A stretch of DNA of 64,000 bases from assembly GCA_963747835.1 (NCBI GenBank), contig CAVVGO010000008.1, positions 1 to 64,000 of the forward strand, written 5' to 3'. Below, piece by piece: positions 18,682 through 26,711 of this stretch. The notes below the pieces were generated by a model. The model ran no database searches. It had not been told where the DNA came from and saw nothing but the letters and a program-made list of their open reading frames with translations. Position numbers and translations under genes: made by a program. Source of the DNA: JAJPKK01 sp963747835 (GTDB lineage: Bacteria > Pseudomonadota > Alphaproteobacteria > Rhizobiales > Xanthobacteraceae). Within the stretch, counting starts at the first letter, position 1, and each line of letters begins with the position of its first letter.

Positions 18682-19630
18682 ATGGCCAAGTCCGTTTTGA
18701 ACGCCCCCCATTTCCAGAACGAAGCCGCCGCCTTCGCCTATGTCGAGGCGCAGCTTTGGCCGAATGGTCCGGTTTGCCCGCACTGCGGCGAGACGGACCG
18801 CGATCGGCCGCCTGAACGGCAAGACCACCCGTCTCGGCCTTCGCAAGTGCTACGCCTGCAAGAAGCCGTTCACTGTGCGGATGGGCACCATCTTCGAGGA
18901 CAGCCATCTGCCGCTGCACCTGTGGCTGCAGATCATCCATCTGATGTGCGCCAGCAAGAAGGGCATCGCACCCGGCAAATTCAGCGCATGCTCAAATGCA
19001 GCATGAAAACCGCGTGGTTCCTCACCCATCGTATCCGCGAAGCATGAAGGATAGTCGAGGCTCTTTTCACCCCGCCGATGGGCGGCGCTGGCAAGACCGT
19101 TGAAGCCGACGAAACCTATATCGGTCGCAAGGCTGGGAGCAGCGCCTTCCTGCCGGTTTCCGTGAAGCAACCCGTTGTGGCACTGGTCGAGCGCGATGGA
19201 GAGGTGCGCTCCTTCCACGTGCCCACTATCCGCGCCAACAATCTGCGCAGCATCATGGCCCGAAACATCTCGCATCGAAAGTCGATCTCATGACCGACGA
19301 GTTGCAAGATTTACACCTTCGTCGGCTACAACTTCGCTTCGCACGGCACCGTGAACCACACCACAAGAATACGCGAAGACGCGCGATCGGACGCTTGTCT
19401 ACACCAACACGCGTTGAAGGTTATTTCTAGCATTCTCAAGCGCGGGATTTACGGCGTGTATCAGCACGTCTCGGAAGCGCATTTGAACCGCTATCTTTCC
19501 GAATTTGACTTTCGCTACAACAACCGGATCACCCTCGGCATTGATGACACGCGCGCGCGCGGATCGCGCCCTCAAAGGTGCCAAGGGCAAGCGGTTGACC
19601 TATCAAACAACTCGTAGCGCCGAAGCCTAA
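18682..19630 (+). pseudogene. IS1595 family (ISXO2-like) transposase, multiply frameshifted
   Basis: Pieces in different frames add up to an ISXO2-like DDE transposase. They are the zinc-binding N-terminus (CPHCGETD, then KCYACKKPFTVRMGTIFEDS), a helix-turn-helix region (MLKCSMKTAWFLTHRIREA), the first catalytic block VEADETYIGRK, and a C-terminal block ILKRGIYGVYQHVSEAHLNR. The end GAKGKRLTYQTT is in yet another frame, with a stop at 19628-19630. At least five frame changes are needed, so this copy is probably inactive, although some indels may be assembly errors. Confidence 0.85.
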
Positions 19631-19682
19631 AGGCGGGATTGATGGGGACGGGCAATGACGCCCCATTCTAGGAGATTGTGTC

Positions 19683-20128
19683 ATGGTCGGTGAGGTCTTT
19701 GCAGGTATTGGCGCGTTTAAGACGATGTTCGACATCGCGAAGTCTCTGAAGGACATGGACGATACGGTCAGGCGCAATGCTGCCATTGCTGATTTGGGGG
19801 AACAGATCATCTCCGCTCAGACGCGCTATACGATAGCGGTTGAGCAGATACGTGATCTTGAAGAAAAATTGCGAAACCTTGAAACATGGAAACGTGAGAA
19901 GGAGGGCTATGAACTTAAGGCCTTGCAAGTCGACGTTTTCGCTTACATGCTGAAACCATCCGAACGCGGCTCTAAACCACCGCATTGGTTGTGTGCAAAT
20001 TGTTACGAGGATCGAAAGAAGTCTATCTTCCAGTGGACCCCAAAAACCGCGATGGCTCGGCGGCTTACGAATGCCCTGCCTGCAAAAATACCATCGCGCC
20101 CGCCTCCGAACCGCAATGGCTGGATTAA
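19683..20128 (+). CDS. coiled-coil and zinc-ribbon protein (frame disrupted)
   Basis: An N-terminal coiled coil (about residues 20-85, IAVEQIRDLEEKLRNLETWK) is followed by the zinc half-site CANCYEDRKKS. The open frame then shifts near 20030. In another frame the second half-site YECPACKN and SEPQWLD precede a stop at 20126-20128, two bases before the next start. A one-base deletion or two-base insertion explains this. The reconstructed protein of about 148 residues is a plausible DNA- or RNA-binding passenger of the IS1595-like element. The function is unknown. Confidence 0.6.
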
Positions 20129-20129
20129 C

Positions 20130-20312
20130 ATGCCACAGAAGCCCAAGCCCAAACTAACCGACGCGGAACGCCACGCGCGTTTCGTCGAAACTGCCCGCAA
20201 GGTCGAGGCTTCGGACGATCCTGAGGATTTCGACAAAGCGCTCATGAAAGTCGCTAATCCGAAAGATGGGAGTAGTCAGGGTTCGCGGGGTCAAAAAAAT
20301 CGAAGTGGTTAG
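20130..20312 (+). CDS. small hydrophilic protein, 60 residues
   Basis: ATG 20130 lies directly after the reconstructed stop of the zinc-ribbon gene. The protein has a Lys/Pro-rich start (MPQKPKPKLTDAERHARFVE) and an acidic middle (EASDDPEDFDKALMKVA). Short proteins of this type recur in Rhizobiales accessory regions, usually next to hypothetical genes. The function is unknown. Confidence 0.55.
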   Translation: MPQKPKPKLTDAERHARFVETARKVEASDDPEDFDKALMKVANPKDGSSQGSRGQKNRSG

Positions 20313-21109
20313 CCATTTGTTTGAAATGGCTCGGGTTGGCCTGAAAGTAGTTTAGCCAATAATCCCGGAGTTCAATGATCGACCGGCGATTAGCAATTTG
20401 AGCTTCAAGGAGCATGTTTCTCTGAAGGTGGAGAATCTCCTTTTGAGCCGGGACCTTTATTCCCTCAAGTAGGATTGCATTGGCATATTGATACAATTCC
20501 CATGCAATCATGTCCGCCGCTTGCAGCGGACGAATAGCCTGTGAATTTAGAAACGCGCAACCAATAAGCTCTGGGTGGGGATCATCTTCTCCCTTTGAGA
20601 ATGCATCATATACGGCAGCAGCATAGCGCTGCACGTCTGCCGGACGATGGTCAAAAACGAAGGTCATTTTGGGATCGAATGTGTTGTTCCGCACCCATCT
20701 AAGAGATCGCACAAAACATCGATTGATGCAGAACCGCTCCAGAGTTCCCGAGGATGCTCCGCAAATCCCCGGTGATTAATTCATCCCAATCCTTACGGGC
20801 GCAGGCGATGCCATAGGCGGAGACGTCTGAATTAATGATCGCGGTGCGAAGCTGTTGCCGGAAATAATCGGTTTCAGTTCGGGTCCAGCCCTTAAACTCG
20901 CCAAGGCTCTGGTAGCAATCGCTGGCATGAAATCGGTTAATCCGGTCCTTGCGACCGCAAATAGGCGCAGCCAGGTGCTTCTTCCACATGCGGTCGAGGC
21001 CATCCATTCGGCCTTCGGTTCCAAACAGTCCAGCCACCAGCACAATCTTAGACGGGCCATGTTTGCCGCCAGTATGCGTTCCGCTGTCGTCAAAGTAGGC
21101 GGTAATCAT
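20254..21109 (-). CDS. DUF3800 domain protein (frame disrupted)
   Basis: DUF3800 proteins have an RNase H-like fold and often travel with mobile or defence genes. The start MITAYFDDSGTHTGG carries the first acidic residues of the family. The C-terminal part has LIGCAFLNSQAIRPLQAADM followed by IAWELYQYANA, the other signature. The frame breaks near 20705: one extra T in TTTT joins HQSMF to VRSLRWVRNNTF. I chose ATG 21109 because the family begins there. It converges with the coiled-coil gene and overlaps the 60-residue gene at the 3' end. Confidence 0.75.
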
Positions 21110-21205
21110 GCCAAGCCAGCCATCCGGGCAGTCCCGGGGCAAGAGCGCCCGGAACAACTCGCGCATTGAGACGTGCGCGCCCATTCAGCATACCCCTTGC
21201 GAGTA

Positions 21206-21238
21206 GGTATGTGAAGTGTAACTTCGCAGTTTAGGCGC
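21206..21238. repeat. right terminal inverted repeat of IS1595-like element
   Basis: On the reverse strand it contains GCGAAGTTACACTTCACATA, matching the left end at 18607-18639. It lies about 20 bp beyond the longest possible start of the DUF3800 gene. Confidence 0.6.
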
Positions 21239-21526
21239 CCATAGAACATTCAAAGAACATTCGCCGCGATGGTCAAGGAAAAGGCGCCGTTTCTCCGGTG
21301 AAGATTGCATTAAATTGTTCGGGAAATTCTTGAAATGCAACCTAACGATGCATAGGTTATAGGCGATCCGCTGGCGATGACCTGGCGACTACGGACGTGT
21401 GGATCATTGATGTTCCATGCGTTGCGTTTGGCGTACGTGGTGCACGTTGCAATACGTATGATCCTCGGTTGTCGGCTCCATTTTATTGGTGTCGCTGGAA
21501 GCTGGCGGTGAACAATGGAGACGCCC
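21239..21526. other. non-coding leader upstream of the reverse transcriptase
   Basis: About 290 bp with lower GC than the surroundings and no convincing gene on either strand. It has several short self-complementary words around 21400-21480. A structured RNA used by the reverse transcriptase is possible, but I cannot define a fold by eye. Confidence 0.35.
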
Positions 21527-21685
21527 ATGCGCAAGTCTTTTGCACGTGCGGCGCGCCTTGTTCGCAAGATCGCGGAATTCTTGGTGCCAGTACTTACTGC
21601 CATCAAGCTTTTCGTTGAACTTGTGAGCAAGGCCGCCAACTGCCATGATCGAGAATTACAAATTCAAATATCGAGCGCGCGGTAA
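21527..21685 (+). CDS. 52-residue small protein overlapping the reverse transcriptase start
   Basis: GGAG at 21517-21520 lies six bases before the ATG, the best ribosome site in the area. The protein is basic at its start (MRKSFARAARLVRK) and has a hydrophobic, probably membrane-active helix (IAEFLVPVLTAIKLFVELV). Its stop overlaps the reverse transcriptase start by 41 bp in another frame, so the two are probably translated together. No homologue is recognised. It could be a small membrane effector, a coupling leader or chance. Confidence 0.45.
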   Translation: MRKSFARAARLVRKIAEFLVPVLTAIKLFVELVSKAANCHDRELQIQISSAR

Positions 21686-22379
21686 ATTTATTTTCGTTCC
21701 CAACGAACGATGTAAGCGCAAAGGCCAGAGGATCATCACGTTCTTTTCGAAGCGCGTCGATTTTCCAGACTATTTCTTCCACTATCGGCCGGGCGGCCAT
21801 ATTGCAGCGCTGCACATCCACATCCAACACAAGTTCTTCTTTAAAATAGACATTCAGAGCTTCTTCTACTCAATTGCGCGGATGCGAGTCACGCGCACGC
21901 TTCGACATTGGAGATATCCGGGCGCTGGCACGTTGGCAAAATGGTCGTGCGTCGCAAATCCCAATAGCACCGGCCCGCGGTACGTCTTGCCTATTGGCTT
22001 CCTCCAGTCTCCGCTCTTAGCCAGCCTGGTTTTGATGCAATCGCCGGTGTCGCGGGCAATCGAACGCGCACAAGCCAACGGTGTTTTCGTTTCTGTGTAC
22101 CTTGATGATTTCATTGGATCACACGACGATGAAGCTGTTCTCATGGCCGCGTATGACGATATCCGTGAAACGTGTGTTGAAGCCGGGTTGATCCCAAATC
22201 CGGCAAAGTTGGTGGCGCCAAGTGCTGCAATCACCGCATTCAATTGTGACCTAACGCAGGGGGCGGCGATATTGAGGCTTGATAAAATCGCCCGCTTTTT
22301 CGCGACCCAACGCACACCGAGATCACAAAAGTCATTTGACGATTATCGGGTAAGGGTTGAGTCTACCAATGTGCCTTAG
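21645..22379 (+). CDS. compact stand-alone reverse transcriptase
   Basis: A 244-residue RNA-directed DNA polymerase core. The blocks appear in order: FVPNERCKRKGQRIITFF (RT1), FFHYRPGGHIAALHIH (RT2), motif A FFFKIDIQSFFYSI with Asp69, motif B LPIGFLQSPLLASL, motif C YLDD at 152-155, and motif D GLIPNPAKLVAP. There is no maturase, endonuclease or X/thumb domain, so it is not a group II intron protein. A retron-type VTG motif is not seen. The size and motifs fit the unknown-group/defence type of bacterial reverse transcriptases. It converges with a membrane-protein gene and lies next to toxin-antitoxin genes and an IS element, typical of defence cargo. Confidence 0.85.
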   Translation: MIENYKFKYRARGKFIFVPNERCKRKGQRIITFFSKRVDFPDYFFHYRPGGHIAALHIHIQHKFFFKIDIQSFFYSIARMRVTRTLRHWRYPGAGTLAKWSCVANPNSTGPRYVLPIGFLQSPLLASLVLMQSPVSRAIERAQANGVFVSVYLDDFIGSHDDEAVLMAAYDDIRETCVEAGLIPNPAKLVAPSAAITAFNCDLTQGAAILRLDKIARFFATQRTPRSQKSFDDYRVRVESTNVP

Positions 22380-22487
22380 ATGGCGTGTCAAATCGTGTTG
22401 TGGTCCGGCCGCCCCTCGGAGTTGCACAGGCACACGATCGTGCGCAAGAACCGCCTACAGAGATGATTGCAGTGCGGGAACTTCGAG

Positions 22488-23046
22488 CTATACGAATGCT
22501 ACAAGAATTCCAAGAAACACGACGCATCCGTGGACAGCCAGCCAAAAATAGCGCGTGCGAATGCCGTACAACAGACCGGTGATGCTACGGTCGCGCGCGT
22601 GTTCGGTTGCGGCGTTCTGATGAGTGGCCTCCAGATCTCCGCCAAGGAAATCGCCTATCAGTTTGCTCATCGCTTGTCTAAACGCGCGGGATATCACAGC
22701 GTGGCGATCGGCGCGCTCGGAATACTTGGCGGAAATCAAAATGCCGATAACACCCAAAGTGACAATGAAAAGCGCAATGGGAAACTTATTGGATATTTGA
22801 CTTTGTTGCGTGCCGAAACGTGATGCGCCGATCAACAGTCCTGCCAACGTGACGCTTAAATCGAACGTCTTCATAATGGCGAACGAACGCAATATTCTCC
22901 TTCTGGTTCTCAAGCAGCACCTTCAGAGTGTCTGCGACAGAAACCGCCGCCGACGTTTCCAGATTGGCCATCGGATAGGTTCCTGAAAGGGGCCACGAAA
23001 TAGCATTCCGCTGCGGTTCGGGTAGGGGCACCTGGGGCTCCGACAT
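22488..23046 (-). CDS. three-helix membrane protein (frame disrupted)
   Basis: The N-terminal part (MSEPQVPLPEPQRNA to NQKENIAFVRHYED) and the membrane part are in different frames. Removing one base near 22868 joins them as HYEDVRLSVTLAGLLIGA. The reconstructed protein has about 185 residues. Two helices form a hairpin (SVTLAGLLIGA and FPIALFIVTLGVIGILISA), a charged helical stretch follows (RADRHAVISRAFRQAMSK), and a third helix ends the protein (YFWLAVHGCVVFLGILVAF). It resembles SLATT-like small membrane proteins linked to immunity genes, but the match is only topological. It converges with the reverse transcriptase. A remnant of its 5' end is duplicated at about 23657-23700. Confidence 0.6.
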
Positions 23047-23374
23047 TAGAAGATGCAGGTCTCGGCAAATGCAATCCGAACGCCCCTATGTTATCCTGAT
23101 CCCATGACCAGAGACCAAGTAAAAGCGATTCTTGATCGCGTGCTGAGTTGCCCGCCGGAACGGCAGGCGGATGTGGCACACGTCGTCGAGCTTATGGAAG
23201 AGCAGGACAACAGTCCGTTGCGGCTCTCCGATGAGCAGGTCGCGGAGGTCCGGCGGCGGCTCGCGGATCCAAATCCGAAATTTCTCACGCTGGAGGAAGT
23301 GAGCGAGCGCTTTGCGCGTCGCCGCGCATGAGGGTCATTATTCGCGAGGCCGCCTACGATGACCTCGACCGGGC
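23008..23374. repeat. direct duplication, copy 1 (antitoxin and start of toxin)
   Basis: This block is about 90% identical to 23657-24023. It includes the first codons of the membrane protein gene, the antitoxin gene and the first 47 bp of the toxin gene. Confidence 0.7.
23104..23331 (+). CDS. type II antitoxin, copy 1
   Basis: A 75-residue acidic protein nearly identical to the antitoxin at 23752. The N-terminus MTRDQVKAILDRVLSCPPER is followed by VAHVVELMEEQD and the C-terminal LADPNPKFLTLEEVSERFAR, the toxin-binding tail seen in small RelE/ParE-associated antitoxins. It overlaps the following toxin remnant by ATGA. Differences from copy 2 include Cys for Trp at residue 16 and Ser for Arg near the end. 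Confidence 0.75.
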   Translation: MTRDQVKAILDRVLSCPPERQADVAHVVELMEEQDNSPLRLSDEQVAEVRRRLADPNPKFLTLEEVSERFARRRA

Positions 23375-23432
23375 ACGTGGGACCTTGGATGAGTGCCACG
23401 CTGTCAGGGGCGGAGAAAGGGAAGTGCGATAG
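23328..23432 (+). pseudogene. truncated ParE/RelE toxin, copy 1
   Basis: The start MRVIIREAAYDDLDR matches the intact toxin at 23976. After that an internal deletion joins to a segment like GGGGCACGTGGGA of the intact gene, and the frame stops after 34 codons. The toxin fold is lost, which leaves its antitoxin without a cognate toxin at this site. Confidence 0.75.
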
Positions 23433-23442
23433 AATGGGTACC

Positions 23443-23697
23443 ATGACGAAGAAGCTCAAAGAGGCCATGGATGAGGCGTCGAACCTTCCCGAAGCCGACC
23501 AGGAAAAGATCGGTCAAGACTTGCTGTCACACGTGGAAAAGCTGCAAAGACTTCGTGGCGAAATCGACAAGGGCCTTCACTCCCTCGATGCAGGGGAAGG
23601 CAGGGAACTCAATATCCAAGAATTTATTCGACACGCAAACGCGCGACATGGCGTTGGCGTTGCAGTTCGCGTAGGGGCAACGGCAGCTCCCACATAA
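23443..23697 (+). CDS. orphan antitoxin-like protein (ParD-like C-terminal type)
   Basis: An 84-residue helical, acidic protein. The segment LRGEIDKGLHSLDAGEGREL followed by NIQEFIRHANARHG is the typical toxin-binding tail of ParD/CopG-type antitoxins. An N-terminal helix (KEAMDEASNLPEADQEKIGQ) replaces a clear ribbon-helix-helix. No toxin follows: the next gene is the second copy of the neighbouring antitoxin. ATG 23443 or 23434 may be used. Confidence 0.55.
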   Translation: MTKKLKEAMDEASNLPEADQEKIGQDLLSHVEKLQRLRGEIDKGLHSLDAGEGRELNIQEFIRHANARHGVGVAVRVGATAAPT

Positions 23698-24023
23698 GGA
23701 GATCGAAACTCGGCAAATGCAATCCGAACACCCCTATGTTATCCTGATCCCATGACCAGAGATCAAGTAAAAGCAATTCTCGATCGCGTACTGAGTTGGC
23801 CGCCGGAGCGGCAGGCGGATGTGGCACACGTCGTCGAGCTTATGGAAGAGCAGGACAACAGTCCGTTGCGGCTCTCCGATGAGCAGGTCGCGGAGGTCCG
23901 GCGGCGGCTCGCTGATCCAAATCCTAAATTTCTTACGCTAGAGGAAGTGCGCGAGCGCTTTGCGCGTCGCCGCGCATGAGGGTCATTATTCGCGAGGCCG
24001 TCTACGATGACCTCGATCGGATA
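23657..24023. repeat. direct duplication, copy 2 (antitoxin and start of toxin)
   Basis: Second copy of the block at 23008-23374. On the reverse strand its left end still encodes a degenerate start of the membrane protein (MWELPLPLRELQRQR compared with MSEPQVPLPEPQRNA). Confidence 0.7.
23752..23979 (+). CDS. type II antitoxin, copy 2
   Basis: A 75-residue antitoxin directly upstream of an intact toxin, overlapping it by ATGA, as is typical for toxin-antitoxin operons. It has the same domain pattern as copy 1. It should neutralise the toxin through its C-terminal LTLEEVRERFARRRA helix and probably autoregulates the operon; DNA binding is inferred from the family. Confidence 0.8.
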   Translation: MTRDQVKAILDRVLSWPPERQADVAHVVELMEEQDNSPLRLSDEQVAEVRRRLADPNPKFLTLEEVRERFARRRA

Positions 24024-24266
24024 TATGCATGGATCGCGAAAGATCGGCCGCGATCCGCCGAGGCAATGATTGATCGGATTTTAGAAAGTGCCGATCGGCT
24101 CGGGCGCTTTCCGCATATGGGGCACGTGGGAACTGTAGCCGGCACCTACGAGTGGGTGGTGCGTGGATCGCCGTACATCCTCGTATATGAAATCCACGCT
24201 GCGGACGACCTCGTGTCGGTGACGGCCGTGCTTCACGGCGCACAGGAACGGAACGGAGAACCGTGA
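23976..24266 (+). CDS. RelE/ParE family toxin
   Basis: A 96-residue toxin. Family features are MRVIIREAVYDDLDRIYAWI, the helical DRILESADRLGRFPHMGH segment and the C-terminal strand pattern YILVYEIHAADDLVSVTAVL with HGAQER. RelE types cleave mRNA on the ribosome and ParE types inhibit gyrase; the sequence does not decide. The four-base overlap with the antitoxin ensures coupled translation. Confidence 0.85.
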   Translation: MRVIIREAVYDDLDRIYAWIAKDRPRSAEAMIDRILESADRLGRFPHMGHVGTVAGTYEWVVRGSPYILVYEIHAADDLVSVTAVLHGAQERNGEP

Positions 24267-24306
24267 CCGTCCCGTAGTTTTAAAGAGCTGCGGCGGCTTA
24301 AGCCCA

Positions 24307-24502
24307 CCGCGGCGCCAGTAGCCGGCGGCGCGCATCCATTTGGGGTGGGCGCCGTGGTCGGCGATCTATTGGCGGCGCAGCGTCTTGGCGGTCGCGGATT
24401 CGCACGCCACCGAGGCGTCGTAATCGCCGGCGGGCCGGCGTAGTGACGCCACCGCCTTGGGCAGCTCGTCGGCTCGCGCCCGCCGCGGCGCTATTGCGAT
24501 GG
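24307..24502 (-). pseudogene. fragment of siderophore-interacting protein gene (direct repeat)
   Basis: A block of about 196 bp that is roughly 90% identical to 25691-25885, the 3' part of the siderophore-interacting protein gene. It has no start and contains indels. The two copies flank the NKWYS-type gene in direct orientation, so this is the scar of a duplication or insertion event. Confidence 0.8.
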
Positions 24503-24659
24503 CGAAAAACCAATGCGATCTCGCCATGACGACGCAAGCCATACCGGAGGCGCAGCAGGCGCGACTGAACCGGTGAACTTGGTATGCTAAGCGTGCCGGC
24601 CCGGCCCCCTCCTCCCCTCGTCGGCTTTAGCGCGGTCGATCTGAAAGGCCCGATGCGGC

Positions 24660-25532
24660 ATGCCCTCCTTTTTCCTGCACCGGCCCGACCTCGATAATTT
24701 CATTCTGATTTACACCATGGGGAAGGTCGCCTCGATCCCGCTGGTGCGATCCTTGGAGGCCGTCGATATATATTGCCGCCATCTCCACTGGGCCTCGGTC
24801 GAAACGCAGGCTTTTTTCGAACGTCTCGAACAGATCACGCCCGCCGGCTTGCCTCACTGGAGCGTGTATGTGGAGAACCGGCTCAACGTGAGGCGTTGCC
24901 GCAGCGCGTTACGGGACGCCGAGTATGCGTCGCTGATCAAGGTAATCACCGCAATTCGCGCCCCGATCGAGCAGATCTTGTCGCACTATTTTCAAGCCTT
25001 CCCGCTCTTCGAAAGCGCGCTTAAGGCGAAGAAGCTGGAGATCAGCGCCGAAAATGTCCGCGATGAAATCAATAAGAGTGTCGAGCTTTACATGGCCAAC
25101 CCAAATCGGTCGATGGCCGAGCTGACGTTTTCGCTCGCTGCGCCTAACTGGGACCAAGTTGTTTTCTGCTGGCTGGTGCGCAACTACATGCGTTGGTTCG
25201 ACGAGGAATTCAGGCAATTTTTCCCGGCCGACATCATGGCCGGCACGCCGGGCGAAGGCTTCCAGATTGCCGACAACGCTTTGATTCTGAAGTTCGAAGA
25301 GTTATCCACGCACGGCGAAGGCGCCGTCGCGGCCTACGCCCGGCGGCCGCACTTCAAACTGCTTCACAAGAACGTGGGAGCCGAGAAGAGGTCCGGCGAT
25401 CTCTATCGCGAAGTCGCCGGCACGATAAAATTCCCGGCGGATTTCGTCGATCACCTTTGCGGCTCGCCGTACGTGCGCCATTTCTACAGCGACGAAGAGC
25501 GACGAGCGATGCAGAACAAATGGATCGCTTGA
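24660..25532 (+). CDS. NKWYS-type putative capsular polysaccharide synthesis / sulfotransferase-like protein
   Basis: A 290-residue cytoplasmic protein. IYTMGKVASIPLVRSLE near the start resembles the phosphosulfate-binding loop of sulfotransferases. The protein ends in MQNKWIA, matching the NKW motif of the putative capsular polysaccharide synthesis (NKWYS) family. Between these it is helical, with KVITAIRAPIEQILSHYFQ like the second cofactor segment (R-P). I infer transfer of a sulfate-like group to a surface glycan. GC is lower than in the flanking core genes and the gene sits between duplicated pieces of another gene, so it was probably acquired. Confidence 0.7.
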   Translation: MPSFFLHRPDLDNFILIYTMGKVASIPLVRSLEAVDIYCRHLHWASVETQAFFERLEQITPAGLPHWSVYVENRLNVRRCRSALRDAEYASLIKVITAIRAPIEQILSHYFQAFPLFESALKAKKLEISAENVRDEINKSVELYMANPNRSMAELTFSLAAPNWDQVVFCWLVRNYMRWFDEEFRQFFPADIMAGTPGEGFQIADNALILKFEELSTHGEGAVAAYARRPHFKLLHKNVGAEKRSGDLYREVAGTIKFPADFVDHLCGSPYVRHFYSDEERRAMQNKWIA

Positions 25533-25656
25533 TAACCAGCGACGGGTTCGCGGCCCTCAACGTGAACCACCCGTGCCGGCCGGCGCCCACGGCCAGCTGA
25601 CGGAGGGCGTAACGCAGGGCGCGACGGAGGACGTAACGGAGGACGAAGGCGCCCTC

Positions 25657-26457
25657 TCAATCCTCGATCGTCTCGTGAACCGCGACGGCGCCGCGGCGCC
25701 AGTAGCCGGCGGCGCGCATCCATTTGGGATTGGCGCCGTGGTCGGCGATCAGTTGGCGGCGCAGCGTCTTGGCGGTCGCGGATTCGCACGCCACCCAGGC
25801 GTAGTAATCGCCGGCGGGCCGCCGCAGCGCCGCCACCGCCTTGGGCAGCGCGTCGCTTGCGCCCGCCGCGGCGCCGTTGCGATGGACGAACGTTACGGTC
25901 GCGTTCGCCGCGGTCGTGAACGTGAGCTCGTCGGCGGGGCCATCGACCTCGCCCAGAACCACAACGCGGGTTGCGGCCGGCAGTTCGGCGAGGCGCCGCG
26001 CGATCGCCGGCAATCCGGTCTCGTCGGCGATCAACAGGTGCCAGTCGAACGTGGTCGGGATGATGAACGAGCCGCGCGGGCCGCCGATCGCGAGCGTCTG
26101 GCCGGGCTTGGCTTGCGCCGCCCACCGCGTCGCCGGTCCAGCGTCGTGGATGGCGAAGTCGATCTCCAGCGTGTTGGCGGCGGCGTCGTAGCGGCGCGGC
26201 GTGAAATCGCGCCCCAGCATGACGGGCGCGCCGGCGGCATCGGTCGTGCCGTCGGGGAAGAACAGCTTCACGTGATCGTCGAAGCCGAGGCTGGTGAAGC
26301 CTTCGAGGTCGCCGGTCAACGTGATGCGGATCATGTGCGCGGCGATCCGGTCGACGGCCTTGACGGTGAGGGTGCGCCGGCGCGTCTCGTGGCGGACGCG
26401 GCGCGGCGCGCGCGCATCAAGGGCGGGGTCGGTTGCGGCCGGCATGGTGACGGACAT
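25657..26457 (-). CDS. siderophore-interacting protein (FAD-dependent ferric reductase)
   Basis: A 266-residue cytoplasmic flavoprotein of the ViuB/SIP family, which reduces ferric siderophores to release iron. The FAD-binding signature is GRDFTPRRYD, then GPRGSFIIP. The C-terminal NAD(P)H domain has DYYAWVACESATAKTLRRQ and KWMRAAGYWRRG. The family length is normal. The 3' half is partly duplicated at 24307-24502. No siderophore uptake genes are adjacent. Confidence 0.88.
   Translation of the reverse strand: MSVTMPAATDPALDARAPRRVRHETRRRTLTVKAVDRIAAHMIRITLTGDLEGFTSLGFDDHVKLFFPDGTTDAAGAPVMLGRDFTPRRYDAAANTLEIDFAIHDAGPATRWAAQAKPGQTLAIGGPRGSFIIPTTFDWHLLIADETGLPAIARRLAELPAATRVVVLGEVDGPADELTFTTAANATVTFVHRNGAAAGASDALPKAVAALRRPAGDYYAWVACESATAKTLRRQLIADHGANPKWMRAAGYWRRGAVAVHETIED
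25691..25885. repeat. parent copy of the duplicated siderophore-interacting protein segment
   Basis: Direct repeat partner of 24307-24502, lying within the intact gene. The distance between copies is 1.38 kb. Confidence 0.75.
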
Positions 26458-26711
26458 CGAAGCTCCAAGGTTTTCGCCGCGCGGGCGAGCACGACGCGCG
26501 CCAAGCGCGTTCGCTCAAGCGGGCGGAAGACAATACGTAGGATCGACGGCGGCCGGTCGCAAGCAGGAGGCTGCCCGATCGGGGGCAAGTCTGAACGACG
26601 TGCCGCCACGCCATCCGCCAGGTTGGCGTCGGTCTCGTTTCGCGTGTATCGTCCGCGCTCACCGCCGACGAGCCTGGCCGGCAGAACCCGCGCACAAAAG
26701 ATGCTGATCTC

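Larger units (their letters stand above)
18607..21238. mobile_element. IS1595-like element with passenger genes
   Basis: The unit is bounded by 33-bp imperfect inverted repeats (18607-18639 and 21206-21238). It carries a broken ISXO2-type transposase, a coiled-coil/zinc-ribbon gene, a 60-residue protein gene and a DUF3800 gene. IS1595-family elements are known to carry passenger genes. I could not find a matching 8-bp target duplication, so the exact ends are uncertain. Confidence 0.55.

Noticed and set aside
21239..22379. Retron or group II intron
   Set aside because: The RT lacks maturase and endonuclease parts, and no VTG motif or convincing msr-msd fold could be seen.
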